Assembly (NCBI GenBank): GCA_002305435.1
Contig: DBQZ01000001.1
Span: forward strand, 801 to 10,473
Length of the DNA: 9,673 nt
Source: Clostridiales bacterium UBA1381
Lineage (GTDB): Bacteria; Bacillota; Clostridia; UBA1381
Direction: 5' to 3'
The translations under genes and the position numbers were made by a program. Below are positions 1-6,930 of this stretch, one piece after another; the first letter of the stretch is position 1; each line of letters opens with the position of its first letter. The notes under the pieces were generated by a model, which was not told the DNA's origin, made no database searches, and saw only the letters and a list, made by a program, of their open reading frames with translations.

Positions 1-39
1 TATGAATATTGTCCGCAGATCAAGCAGGATAATAAATGA
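1..39 (+). CDS. Possible C-terminal tail of an upstream gene (partial)
   Basis: Frame 1 is open from the window edge to a TGA at 37-39 and would encode YEYCPQIKQDNK. It ends just before the pgi ribosome binding site, which is where a preceding operon gene would be expected to end. Twelve codons are too few to assign a family or to exclude chance, so this is only a suggestion that pgi has an upstream neighbour on the same strand. Confidence 0.25.
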   Translation, partial: YEYCPQIKQDNK

Positions 40-54
40 GAGGAGTATACGGAT

Positions 55-1407
55 ATGAGTAAATTAAAGTTCAATTACGAAAAAGCGCTTCCGTTTGTTG
101 GGCAGCATGAGATCGACAATCTTGCCGGATACGTAAAATCTGCGCATGATATGCTTCACAATAAAACAGGAGCAGGCAGCGACTTCTTAGGCTGGGTGGA
201 GCTTCCGAAGGATTATGACAAGGAAGAGTTTGCAAGGATTAAAAAGGCGGCTGAGAAAATACGCTCTGATTCGGACGTGCTGATAGTTATCGGTATCGGC
301 GGATCGTATCTTGGAGCAAGAGCTGCCGTTGAGATGCTGCAGCATTCTTTCTATAATGCTCTGGACAGCGACAAGCGCAAGGGTCCTGCCGTTTTCTTTG
401 CGGGCAATAACATAAGTTCTACATATATGGCAGAGCTTTTAGAGGTAATTGAGGGTAAGGATATCTCTGTAAACGTTATATCGAAATCCGGTACTACGAC
501 TGAGCCGGCGATAGCATTCCGTATTTTCAAGGACATTCTGGAAAAGAAATACGGAAAAGAGGGCGCTAAGGGCAGAATATATGCAACGACCGACAAAGCG
601 CGCGGCGCACTCAAGAGCCTGGCTGACAAAGAGGGCTATGAGACGTTCGTTATCGCCGATGATATAGGCGGAAGATATTCCGTGCTTACAGCTGTTGGCC
701 TTCTGCCGATAGCGGCTGCCGGTATCGATATAGATGCAATGATGCAGGGCGCAGCCGATGCAATGGAAGAGTACAGCGAGCCGGATCTTGCTAAAAACCA
801 GTGCTATCAGTATGCGGCTGTAAGAAATGCCCTGGCTAGAAAGGGCAAGTGCATCGAAATGATGGTAAACTACGAGCCGGCTCTGCACTATTTCGGCGAG
901 TGGTGGAAGCAGCTCTACGGTGAGAGCGAAGGCAAGGACAACAAGGGATTATTCCCGGCAGCGGCTGATTTTTCAAGCGATCTGCACTCAATGGGTCAGT
1001 ATATACAGCAGGGACAGCGTATTTTGTTTGAAACGGCCATTCTTGTTGAGGAACCGAGAAAGAATATCACTATCGAGGCAACTCCCGATAATATAGACGG
1101 ACTTAATTTCTTGGCAGGAAAGACTATAGATTATGTAAACTCCCAGGCTGCTTTGGGAACGGCTCTTGCCCATACAGACGGCGGAGTGCCCAATCTTGTT
1201 GTAAGTGTGGAAAAGCTCGATGCTTACTGCTTCGGTCAGATGGTATACTTCTTTGAAAAAGCCTGCGGTATAAGCGGTTATCTGCTCGGTGTAAATCCGT
1301 TTGATCAGCCGGGTGTTGAGGCATACAAGAAGAATATGTTTGCCCTTTTAGGCAAGCCCGGATATGAGGAACAGAAGGCCGCTTTGGAAAAGCGTCTGTC
1401 GGAATAA
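55..1407 (+). CDS. pgi: Glucose-6-phosphate isomerase
   Basis: This cytoplasmic enzyme interconverts glucose 6-phosphate and fructose 6-phosphate in glycolysis and gluconeogenesis. The protein has 450 residues, the short form usual in Firmicutes. Visible landmarks are the first sugar-phosphate-binding (SIS) region with GIGGSYLG at 80-87, the phosphate-binding loop SKSGTTTE at 143-150, the family signature GGRYS at 205-209, the likely catalytic Glu290 in QLYGESEGK, His311 in DLHSMGQ, and the C-terminal signature PFDQPGVEAYKK at 415-426 with its conserved Lys. All expected catalytic positions are present, so the enzyme should be active. The start is set by AGGAG at 41-45, nine bases before ATG. 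No promoter is visible in the 54 bases upstream, so transcription probably starts outside the window. The next gene follows after 77 bases with no clear terminator, so co-transcription is possible. Confidence 0.97.
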   Translation: MSKLKFNYEKALPFVGQHEIDNLAGYVKSAHDMLHNKTGAGSDFLGWVELPKDYDKEEFARIKKAAEKIRSDSDVLIVIGIGGSYLGARAAVEMLQHSFYNALDSDKRKGPAVFFAGNNISSTYMAELLEVIEGKDISVNVISKSGTTTEPAIAFRIFKDILEKKYGKEGAKGRIYATTDKARGALKSLADKEGYETFVIADDIGGRYSVLTAVGLLPIAAAGIDIDAMMQGAADAMEEYSEPDLAKNQCYQYAAVRNALARKGKCIEMMVNYEPALHYFGEWWKQLYGESEGKDNKGLFPAAADFSSDLHSMGQYIQQGQRILFETAILVEEPRKNITIEATPDNIDGLNFLAGKTIDYVNSQAALGTALAHTDGGVPNLVVSVEKLDAYCFGQMVYFFEKACGISGYLLGVNPFDQPGVEAYKKNMFALLGKPGYEEQKAALEKRLSE

Positions 1408-1484
1408 GGATGATATACCGGCCGTCTCAGTTGAAAATCTTATGGGGCGGTCTGTAAAAATTATTTATAAGGAGGAAGATTGAC

Positions 1485-1898
1485 ATGGTTGAGCTTCTTA
1501 TCGGTAAAAAAGGAACAGGAAAGACTAAGGCTCTTTTGGAAAGCGTGAATAATGCGGCAGCAGTTGCTAAGGGAAACGTTATTTTCTTAAGCGATGACAC
1601 ACGCAGAAATATGTATGACATCAAGTCGTCGGTACGCATGGTTGATACGAAGGAATTTGATATAGAAACTTACGGTGAGCTTTTAGGATTCATCAGCGGT
1701 ATCGTAAGTGGCAACTTTGATATAACCAACGTATTTGTGGACGGTATATTTAAAATAGTAGGAACAGATAAGCTTGATGGATTTGAAGAATTTTTGGAAA
1801 GACTGGAGAAGATGAGCACCCAGTTTGATATTTCCTTTGTGATATCGGTAAGCGTAGACGCAGAAACTGCGCCGGATTACATTAAAAAGTACGCATAA
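1485..1898 (+). CDS. Small P-loop protein of unknown function
   Basis: I do not recognise a named family. The 137-residue protein opens with a beta strand (VELLI) and a clear Walker A motif, GKKGTGKT at 7-14, so it probably binds a nucleoside triphosphate. A hydrophobic strand ending in Asp, VFVD at 83-86, could be the Walker B motif. A later strand, FVISVSV at 118-124, resembles the polar-tipped third strand of RecA/AAA-like folds. There is no signal peptide or membrane segment. At this length it is a minimal P-loop domain with no visible partner-binding or DNA-binding domain. The start is supported by AAGGAGG at 1469-1475, nine bases upstream. The stop lies 26 bases before thrC, so the two are almost certainly in one operon, but nothing about threonine synthesis explains an ATPase here. 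Nucleotide binding is inferred from the motif; the biological role is unknown. Confidence 0.85.
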   Translation: MVELLIGKKGTGKTKALLESVNNAAAVAKGNVIFLSDDTRRNMYDIKSSVRMVDTKEFDIETYGELLGFISGIVSGNFDITNVFVDGIFKIVGTDKLDGFEEFLERLEKMSTQFDISFVISVSVDAETAPDYIKKYA

Positions 1899-1924
1899 GG
1901 AAAAATTTTGGAGGTTTTTAAGCA

Positions 1925-3427
1925 ATGCAGTATCAAAGTACGAGAAATAAGACCATATCGGTAAGCTCCGCTATGGCTATAAAGCAGGGTCTGTCCGAGG
2001 AAGGAGGTCTGTTCGTACCGGAAAGTTTTCCGTCGGTAACAATGGAGGAGATATGCTCGCTCCAGGATATGGATTATCAGGGACGTGCATATTTTGTCTT
2101 AAGCAAATATCTCACGGATTTTTCTGAGGAGGAGCTGAAAAACTGCATAAGCCGTGCATATACGAAGCAGAAGTTTGAAACGGATTCGATAGCTCCGGTG
2201 TACAAGCTCGATCAGAACACGTATTTCTTAGAGCTGTGGCACGGTCCGACTTGCGCTTTTAAGGATATGGCGCTGCAAATACTCCCGCATCTTCTGACAA
2301 CGTCGATGAAAAAGACTAATGAGGATAAGGAAATAGTTATCCTTGTGGCTACATCAGGCGATACGGGAAAAGCGGCTCTTGAAGGCTTTAAGGACGTTGA
2401 CGGCACACGGATAATCGTGTTTTATCCGGAAAACGGCGTAAGTGAAATACAGAAGCTGCAAATGGTAACTCAGGAGGGTAACAACCTCGATGTTGCAGCT
2501 GTGCAGGGTAATTTCGATGACGCCCAAAGCGGCGTAAAGCAGATATTCACGGACAATGAATATAAGCAGCTGCTCTCAGACAACCGTTTCAAGCTCTCAA
2601 GCGCAAACTCCATAAACTGGGGACGTTTGGTGCCGCAGATCGTATATTATTTCTCGGCATATGCAGAGCTTGTTAAAAACGGCGAGATAGAACCGGGCGA
2701 GGAAATAAACATAGTCGTACCTACCGGAAACTTCGGCAATATCTTAGCTTCTTACTATGCAAAGAAGATGGGATTGCCGGTGAAGAAGTTTATCTGCGCA
2801 TCAAATGAAAATAACGTGCTGACAGATTTCATCAACACAGGCGTTTATAATAAGAAGCGCGAGTTCCATACAACAATATCGCCGTCTATGGATATACTTA
2901 TATCGAGCAATCTGGAAAGATTCCTTTTCGACTTGTCGGGCTGCGACGATACAATCGTTTCTAAATGGATGGATGAGCTTTCCAAAAACGGAGAGTACAA
3001 GGTATCCGATGACGTGTTTGCAAAGATAACCGAGCTGTTTACAGCCGGATTTGCCGATGATAAAAAGACCATGGAAACTATCAAGAGCTGTAATGATGAG
3101 TTTGGATACGTTATGGATCCGCATACAGCGGTAGCAAAGGCGGTCTACGATGATTATGTAAGCTGCACAGGCGATAAAACCAAGACTGTTATAGCTTCAA
3201 CAGCCAGCCCGTTTAAGTTTAATCAGAGCGTGCTGATAGCATTGATGGGACATCAGGCCGTGGCAGGTAAGGATGAGTTTACTCTTCTGGAGGATTTGGC
3301 TGAGAAAAGCGGTATGAGCATACCGACGTCCCTTGCTGAATTAAAGAATAAAACGCCGCTGTTTGATTTGGTATTCCCCAAAGAACAGATGAAACAGGTT
3401 ATCAGCGACTTTTTAAAGGTAGAATGA
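1925..3427 (+). CDS. thrC: Threonine synthase
   Basis: This pyridoxal-phosphate enzyme converts O-phosphohomoserine and water to threonine and phosphate, the last step of threonine biosynthesis, in the cytoplasm. The 500-residue length fits the longer ThrC class that carries an extra N-terminal domain (YQSTRNKT...SAMAIKQGLSEEGGLFVP). The cofactor-binding lysine is Lys113 in WHGPTCAFKDMAL. SGDTGKAA (144-151) and PTGNFGN (266-272) are the substrate- and phosphate-binding loops expected in this fold, and STASPFKF lies near the C-terminus. All look intact. The start is supported by GGAGG at 1910-1914, ten bases before ATG. The gene follows the small P-loop gene by 26 bases and is followed by a strong intrinsic terminator, so it appears to be the last gene of that operon. 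No T-box or other leader that would suggest amino-acid control is seen before it. Confidence 0.96.
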   Translation: MQYQSTRNKTISVSSAMAIKQGLSEEGGLFVPESFPSVTMEEICSLQDMDYQGRAYFVLSKYLTDFSEEELKNCISRAYTKQKFETDSIAPVYKLDQNTYFLELWHGPTCAFKDMALQILPHLLTTSMKKTNEDKEIVILVATSGDTGKAALEGFKDVDGTRIIVFYPENGVSEIQKLQMVTQEGNNLDVAAVQGNFDDAQSGVKQIFTDNEYKQLLSDNRFKLSSANSINWGRLVPQIVYYFSAYAELVKNGEIEPGEEINIVVPTGNFGNILASYYAKKMGLPVKKFICASNENNVLTDFINTGVYNKKREFHTTISPSMDILISSNLERFLFDLSGCDDTIVSKWMDELSKNGEYKVSDDVFAKITELFTAGFADDKKTMETIKSCNDEFGYVMDPHTAVAKAVYDDYVSCTGDKTKTVIASTASPFKFNQSVLIALMGHQAVAGKDEFTLLEDLAEKSGMSIPTSLAELKNKTPLFDLVFPKEQMKQVISDFLKVE

Positions 3428-3438
3428 CAGCTGTAAAG

Positions 3439-3470
3439 GGGGCGTTCGCAAGGACGCCCCTAATTTTTTT
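3439..3470 (+). terminator. Intrinsic terminator after thrC
   Basis: GGGGCGTTC (3439-3447) pairs with GGACGCCCC (3452-3460), including one G-T wobble, and closes a GCAA tetraloop. The stem is followed by TAATTTTTTT. This is a strong textbook intrinsic terminator on the plus strand. It begins 11 bases after the thrC stop and ends only 24 bases before the galactokinase-family start, leaving no room for a full promoter between them. Confidence 0.93.
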
Positions 3471-3494
3471 GAGCGATGAAGGATATAGAAGGTT

Positions 3495-4784
3495 ATGAGA
3501 AATACAGTAGAATTAAAAAATGCGTTAAAAAACGGTGAATACGCTGATAAATTATCTTACATATACGTTTGCGCTCCCGAAGAGACAAAAAAATATGCCG
3601 ACCGTTATCTTGAGGTCATAGATGGGTATGAAAAAGTATTTGGCGCAGCCGAGGAAACAGCCCTGTTCTCCGCCCCCGGAAGAACTGAGATAGGCGGCAA
3701 TCATACCGACCACCAGCACGGCTGCGTGCTTGCGGGAAGCGTGAACACTGATGTTATCGCAGCCGCATCGTTAAATGGGACGAACGTGGTGCGTATACAG
3801 TCAAAGGGATATAAAATGGATGAGATAGATCTTGATGATCTTGAGATACATCCGGAGCAGTTTGATAAGGCGATAGCGCTTATCCGTGGGATGATAAAGA
3901 AGTTTGTTGACCTCGGGTATCCGGTGCAGGGCTTTAACGCTTATACAATATCGAACGTTCCGAAAGGTTCGGGTATGTCCTCCTCGGCAGCGTTTGAGGT
4001 GCTTGTTGGTACGATTTTAAACGGCCTTTTTGCTGGGAACGAGGTTGACGCTGTTAAAATAGCGCAGTTCGGCCAGTATGCGGAAAATGTCTATTTCGAC
4101 AAGCCGAGCGGTTTGATGGATCAGATGGCATCATCTGTGGGCTCAATTGTGGCTATAGATTTTGCCGATAACGATGCTCCCGTAGTTGAAAAGATAGAAT
4201 TTGATTTCCCCAAAGCCGGTCATGCTCTGTGTATAATAGATTCAGGGGCGGATCATGCGGATTTGACTCCGGAATATGCGGCAGTGCCGGCGGAGATGAA
4301 AGCGGTAGCGGGATTTTTCGGCAAGGAATATTTGCGTGAGGTTACAAAAGAGGAGTTTTTTGCAGCTATCCCTAAGCTTAGAAAAGCTGTTAAAAACGAC
4401 CGTGCGGTTTTGAGGGCAATACATTTCTTCAACGATAATGAAAATGCGCAGAAATTGGCTGAGCTTTTGAAAAAGAATGACTTTGACAGCTTCCTGAGGC
4501 TGATAAGGCGTTCAGGTCAATCGTCGTTTATGTATCTTCAAAATGTGTTTGCCGCAAGTGTCCCGTTTGAGCAGTCGGTATCGTTGACGCTTGCGCTCTG
4601 CGATGAATTTCTCGGCGACAGGGGCGCATTCCGTGTACACGGCGGGGGATTTGCCGGAACGGTGCAGGCGTTTGTGCCGCTTGATATGCTGGACGATTTC
4701 CGCTCTAAGATAGAGGCAGTGCTCGGCGAAGGCAAGTGCATGGCGCTGGCAATAAGGCCGGTGGGCGGCACGGAGCTTTGCTGA
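3495..4784 (+). CDS. galK: Galactokinase-family GHMP sugar kinase
   Basis: Family members phosphorylate the anomeric hydroxyl of galactose (or a related sugar) with ATP; this is the entry step of the Leloir pathway. The 429-residue protein has the three GHMP-kinase motifs in order: PGRTEIGGNHTDH at 61-73, the ATP-phosphate loop VPKGSGMSSSAA at 155-166, and GGGFAGTVQAF at 383-393. The expected catalytic Asp is Asp209 in PSGLMDQ. Motif 1 differs from the usual GRVNLIGEHTDY: the sugar-contacting Glu is Asn69 and the Tyr is His73, while Arg63 and Asp72 are kept. The protein may therefore belong to a divergent subgroup whose sugar is not certain to be galactose. ATG at 3495 has AAGGA at 3479-3483, 11 bases upstream; AGAAGG nearer the start is too close. 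It follows the thrC terminator closely, so expression may need readthrough or a promoter inside thrC. A shell-protein gene follows after 33 bases. Confidence 0.9.
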   Translation: MRNTVELKNALKNGEYADKLSYIYVCAPEETKKYADRYLEVIDGYEKVFGAAEETALFSAPGRTEIGGNHTDHQHGCVLAGSVNTDVIAAASLNGTNVVRIQSKGYKMDEIDLDDLEIHPEQFDKAIALIRGMIKKFVDLGYPVQGFNAYTISNVPKGSGMSSSAAFEVLVGTILNGLFAGNEVDAVKIAQFGQYAENVYFDKPSGLMDQMASSVGSIVAIDFADNDAPVVEKIEFDFPKAGHALCIIDSGADHADLTPEYAAVPAEMKAVAGFFGKEYLREVTKEEFFAAIPKLRKAVKNDRAVLRAIHFFNDNENAQKLAELLKKNDFDSFLRLIRRSGQSSFMYLQNVFAASVPFEQSVSLTLALCDEFLGDRGAFRVHGGGFAGTVQAFVPLDMLDDFRSKIEAVLGEGKCMALAIRPVGGTELC

Positions 4785-4817
4785 CATATTACAATTGGGG
4801 AAGGGAAGTGAGATGAC

Positions 4818-5516
4818 ATGGCAGGCGGAGGCGTACAGCTTATAGGAACGGCCCCTTGTGATACGATAGGGTTGTTTATCGCCAATCTTGACGAGGAATT
4901 GCGCCGTTTGATGAAAATAGGCGACAAATACCGTGCTGTTGGCTTGATAGGCTCCCGCACTGGAGCAGGAGCGCAGATAAAAGCGGTAGACGACGCTGTA
5001 AAAGACGCTTCTGTGGAGGTCATTTCAATCGAACTTCCACGTGATACTAAAGGCTGGGGCGGCCATGGAAACTTTATCGTTCTCGGTGGTGAAAGTGCAG
5101 CTGATGTGCGCAGGGCGGTGGAATTATCGCTTGAAAACATACGTCGTACGGTTGGCGAAATATACATAAGCGAAGCCGGCCATATGGAGTGTCACTTCAG
5201 CGCCCGCTGTGATGAAGCGGTAAATAAAGCGTTCGGCATACCAGTTGGAAAGCCGTTTGGTTTTGTCTGCGTATCACCGGCGCCGATAGGCTTAGCTGCG
5301 TCTGATGCAGCGGCAAAAGCCGGAAGCATAGAGATAGTACGCCTGCTCAGACCGAGCGAGGGTACAAGTCATTCAAACGAGGTAATAATCGTTTTTACCG
5401 GCGAGGTGTCTGCAGTGGAAAGTGCAGTCATAAACGGAAAACGCACGGGACTTTTTCTGCTTGAGGCGATGGGTTCAAAGGCAATACCGGCAGGAGAACC
5501 GTACATAGAGGTATAA
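4818..5516 (+). CDS. Bacterial microcompartment shell protein, BMC-T, PduB type
   Basis: The 232-residue protein closely resembles PduB, a trimeric shell protein made of two tandem BMC domains that forms a pore-bearing tile in propanediol- or ethanol-utilisation microcompartments. The first BMC domain spans about 8-115, with GTAPCDTIGLFIANLD, YRAVGLIGSRTGAGAQI and ELPRDTKGWGGHG. The second spans about 118-228, with EAGHMECHFSAR, PAPIGLAASDAAAKA and GTSHSNEVI. Its size matches PduB' (the internal-start form of Salmonella PduB); the N-terminal extension of full-length PduB is absent. An in-frame TGA at 4809-4811, with no start codon between it and ATG 4818, shows no longer form can be made. Purine-rich AAGGGAAG at 4801-4808 serves as ribosome binding site. 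The gene is 33 bases after galK on the same strand, so they are probably co-transcribed. No BMC-H, BMC-P or signature enzyme is in the window. EutL is less likely by sequence. Confidence 0.93.
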   Translation: MAGGGVQLIGTAPCDTIGLFIANLDEELRRLMKIGDKYRAVGLIGSRTGAGAQIKAVDDAVKDASVEVISIELPRDTKGWGGHGNFIVLGGESAADVRRAVELSLENIRRTVGEIYISEAGHMECHFSARCDEAVNKAFGIPVGKPFGFVCVSPAPIGLAASDAAAKAGSIEIVRLLRPSEGTSHSNEVIIVFTGEVSAVESAVINGKRTGLFLLEAMGSKAIPAGEPYIEV

Positions 5517-5604
5517 ATAAGTTTATGCACGTAATTTTCGCTATGTCGAAGTTTATCAGATACTACGTGATAGTTTTGCGCATAGCTGATTTAATCAAGA
5601 TGAT

Positions 5605-5640
5605 AAAAAAAGCCGCCCATATTTGGACGGCTTTTTTATT
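5605..5640. terminator. Bidirectional intrinsic terminator between convergent genes
   Basis: AAAAAAGCCG (5606-5615) pairs with CGGCTTTTTT (5628-5637); inside, CC/GG extends the stem past one mismatch to an ATATTT loop. The A-run on one side and the T-run on the other make it work in both directions. It ends the plus-strand galK/BMC-T transcript and the minus-strand alcohol dehydrogenase transcript, whose stop codon is nine bases away. Confidence 0.93.
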
Positions 5641-5648
5641 ATGTAAGA

Positions 5649-6821
5649 TTAGAAATCAACTTCTGTGCCGTAGTAAATGCAGTTAAACAGCTTTTCCATT
5701 TCGGCGGGTGTTATCTCTCTGGGGTTAGATCCTGTGCAGGCATCTCCGATTGCAAGCTCGGATATTGAGGCAACCTTTTCCTTAAACTCATCCTCGTTTA
5801 TGCCGAAGTCCTTGAGTGTCTTGGGAATATTAAGAGCGACGTTGTATTCGTCTATCTTAGCGCAAAGAGCTGCTGTACATTCCTCGTCGCTTCCCTCAAT
5901 GCCGATAAAGCGGGCTATTTCTGCATAACGCCCAAGAGCTGCTTTCTTGTTGAATTTGATAACGTACGGCAGATATATAGCATTTGCACAGCCGTGGGGG
6001 ATATGCCCGGTCGAGAATGCCGCTCCTGTCTTATGAGCCATTGAATGTACTATTCCAAGCAAAGCATTGGAGAACGCCATTCCAGCCATACACTGTGCAT
6101 AGTGCATCTGCTCACGGGCTGCCATGTCACCGTTATATGAGGGGATGATATTGTCGAATACCATCTGTATTGCACGCAGAGCCAGGGGGTCGGTAAACGG
6201 TGCGTGCATCGTCGATACATAAGCCTCAATAGCATGGGTGAGTGCGTCCATGCCTGTATGTGCAACGAGCTTAGGCGGCATTGTTTCAGCAAGAGTGGGA
6301 TCCACTATTGCAATGTCCGGAGTGATGTTGAAATCAGCCAGCGGATATTTTATGCCTTTTTCATAATCGGTTATAACCGAGAATGCTGTTACTTCTGTAG
6401 CTGTGCCTGAAGTAGAGGGTATTGCAAGGAATTTCGCCTTTGTGCGCAGCTGGGGGAAGGAGAACGGCTGCAGAATTTCCTCAAACGATGTTTCGGGATA
6501 CTCATAGAATACCCACATAGCTTTAGCGGCGTCAATAGGCGAACCTCCGCCCATGGAAATTATCCAGTCAGGCTCAAACTCTCTCATAAAAGCTGCACCC
6601 TTCATAACGGTTTCAACCGAAGGATCCGGCTCAACATTTTCAAACAATTTTGTTTCGATTCCGGCCTCGTTTAAGTAGCCGAGTACCTTGTCCACGAATC
6701 CGAAGCGTTTCATGGAACCGCCGCCGAGTACAAGGACGGCCTTCTTGCCCTTGAGGTTTTTGAGTTCCTCAAGCGAGCCTTTTCCGTAATAAATGTCTCT
6801 TGGAAGTGTGAATCTCATCAT
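5649..6821 (-). CDS. Iron-containing alcohol dehydrogenase, AdhE-like
   Basis: This cytoplasmic NAD(P)-dependent enzyme interconverts an aldehyde and an alcohol. The 390-residue chain aligns by eye with the C-terminal alcohol dehydrogenase half of AdhE: MGGGSPIDAAKAMW (90-103, cofactor binding), STSGTATEVT, KYPLADFNITPDIAIVD and a C-terminal ACTGSNPR. The four metal ligands are Asp192, His196 (TGMDALTHAIEAYVS), His259 (GIVHSMAHKTG) and His276 (GHIPHGCANA). The aldehyde dehydrogenase half of AdhE is absent, so acetaldehyde or another aldehyde must come from elsewhere. ATG at 6821 is chosen because AGGAGG at 6835-6830 lies eight bases upstream; an in-frame GTG at 6866 would add 15 residues and abut the Rex operator, so it is unlikely. 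A Rex site upstream points to fermentative, redox-controlled alcohol formation. The exact substrate (ethanol, butanol, 1-propanol, lactaldehyde) cannot be read from the sequence. Confidence 0.95.
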   Translation of the reverse strand: MMRFTLPRDIYYGKGSLEELKNLKGKKAVLVLGGGSMKRFGFVDKVLGYLNEAGIETKLFENVEPDPSVETVMKGAAFMREFEPDWIISMGGGSPIDAAKAMWVFYEYPETSFEEILQPFSFPQLRTKAKFLAIPSTSGTATEVTAFSVITDYEKGIKYPLADFNITPDIAIVDPTLAETMPPKLVAHTGMDALTHAIEAYVSTMHAPFTDPLALRAIQMVFDNIIPSYNGDMAAREQMHYAQCMAGMAFSNALLGIVHSMAHKTGAAFSTGHIPHGCANAIYLPYVIKFNKKAALGRYAEIARFIGIEGSDEECTAALCAKIDEYNVALNIPKTLKDFGINEDEFKEKVASISELAIGDACTGSNPREITPAEMEKLFNCIYYGTEVDF

Positions 6822-6866
6822 TATAAGTTCCTCCTTACTTATGGTTGCGGTATAAATAAGCGACAC

Positions 6867-6884
6867 TTGTTAATAATTTAACAA
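6867..6884. promoter_or_regulatory. Rex operator upstream of alcohol dehydrogenase
   Basis: The minus strand reads TTGTTAAATTATTAACAA, a perfect inverted repeat of 7-base arms around a 4-base spacer. It matches exactly the consensus TTGTTAA-N4-TTAACAA known for the clostridial redox repressor Rex, which leaves DNA when NADH/NAD+ is high. It lies 45 bases before the alcohol dehydrogenase start and a few bases after a predicted transcription start, a good position for repression. The binding itself is inferred from the match. Confidence 0.85.
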
Positions 6885-6897
6885 CATTGTCAATATT

Positions 6898-6927
6898 ATT
6901 ATACCTCATAATACTTAAATATGGAAA
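6898..6927 (-). promoter_or_regulatory. Candidate promoter of the alcohol dehydrogenase gene
   Basis: On the minus strand TTTCCA (6927-6922) and a perfect TATAAT (6903-6898) are separated by 18 bases. Transcription would start near 6890, placing the Rex dyad about 6-23 bases downstream of the start. The -10 element is strong and the -35 element is only fair. A TTGACA at 6893-6888 was also considered but has no good -10 partner at 16-18 bases. Confidence 0.5.
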
Positions 6928-6930
6928 TAG

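Noticed and set aside
439..888. A 149-codon open frame antisense to pgi
   Set aside because: It lies wholly within a strongly conserved enzyme gene and has no recognisable domain or translation signal.
1431..1460. TTGAAA-N18-TAAAAA before the small P-loop gene as a promoter
   Set aside because: The -10 match is poor and no other support is seen; the gap is equally compatible with co-transcription from pgi.
1408..1484. A terminator after pgi formed by ACCGGCC and GGGGCGGTCT
   Set aside because: The arms do not pair well and no T-run follows in the right place.
4538..5167. A 209-codon open frame on the minus strand across the galK/BMC-T junction
   Set aside because: It overlaps two well-supported plus-strand genes, is rich in Ser and Pro as antisense frames often are, and has no recognisable domain or ribosome binding site.
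6822..6866. A longer reading of the alcohol dehydrogenase starting at GTG 6866, adding 15 residues
   Set aside because: The GTG has no ribosome binding site and directly abuts the Rex operator, while ATG 6821 has AGGAGG at ideal spacing and matches the usual N-terminus of the family.
6888..6893. TTGACA on the minus strand as the -35 element of the alcohol dehydrogenase promoter
   Set aside because: No acceptable -10 sequence lies 16-18 bases downstream; that stretch is the Rex dyad itself. The TATAAT at 6903-6898 is a better candidate.
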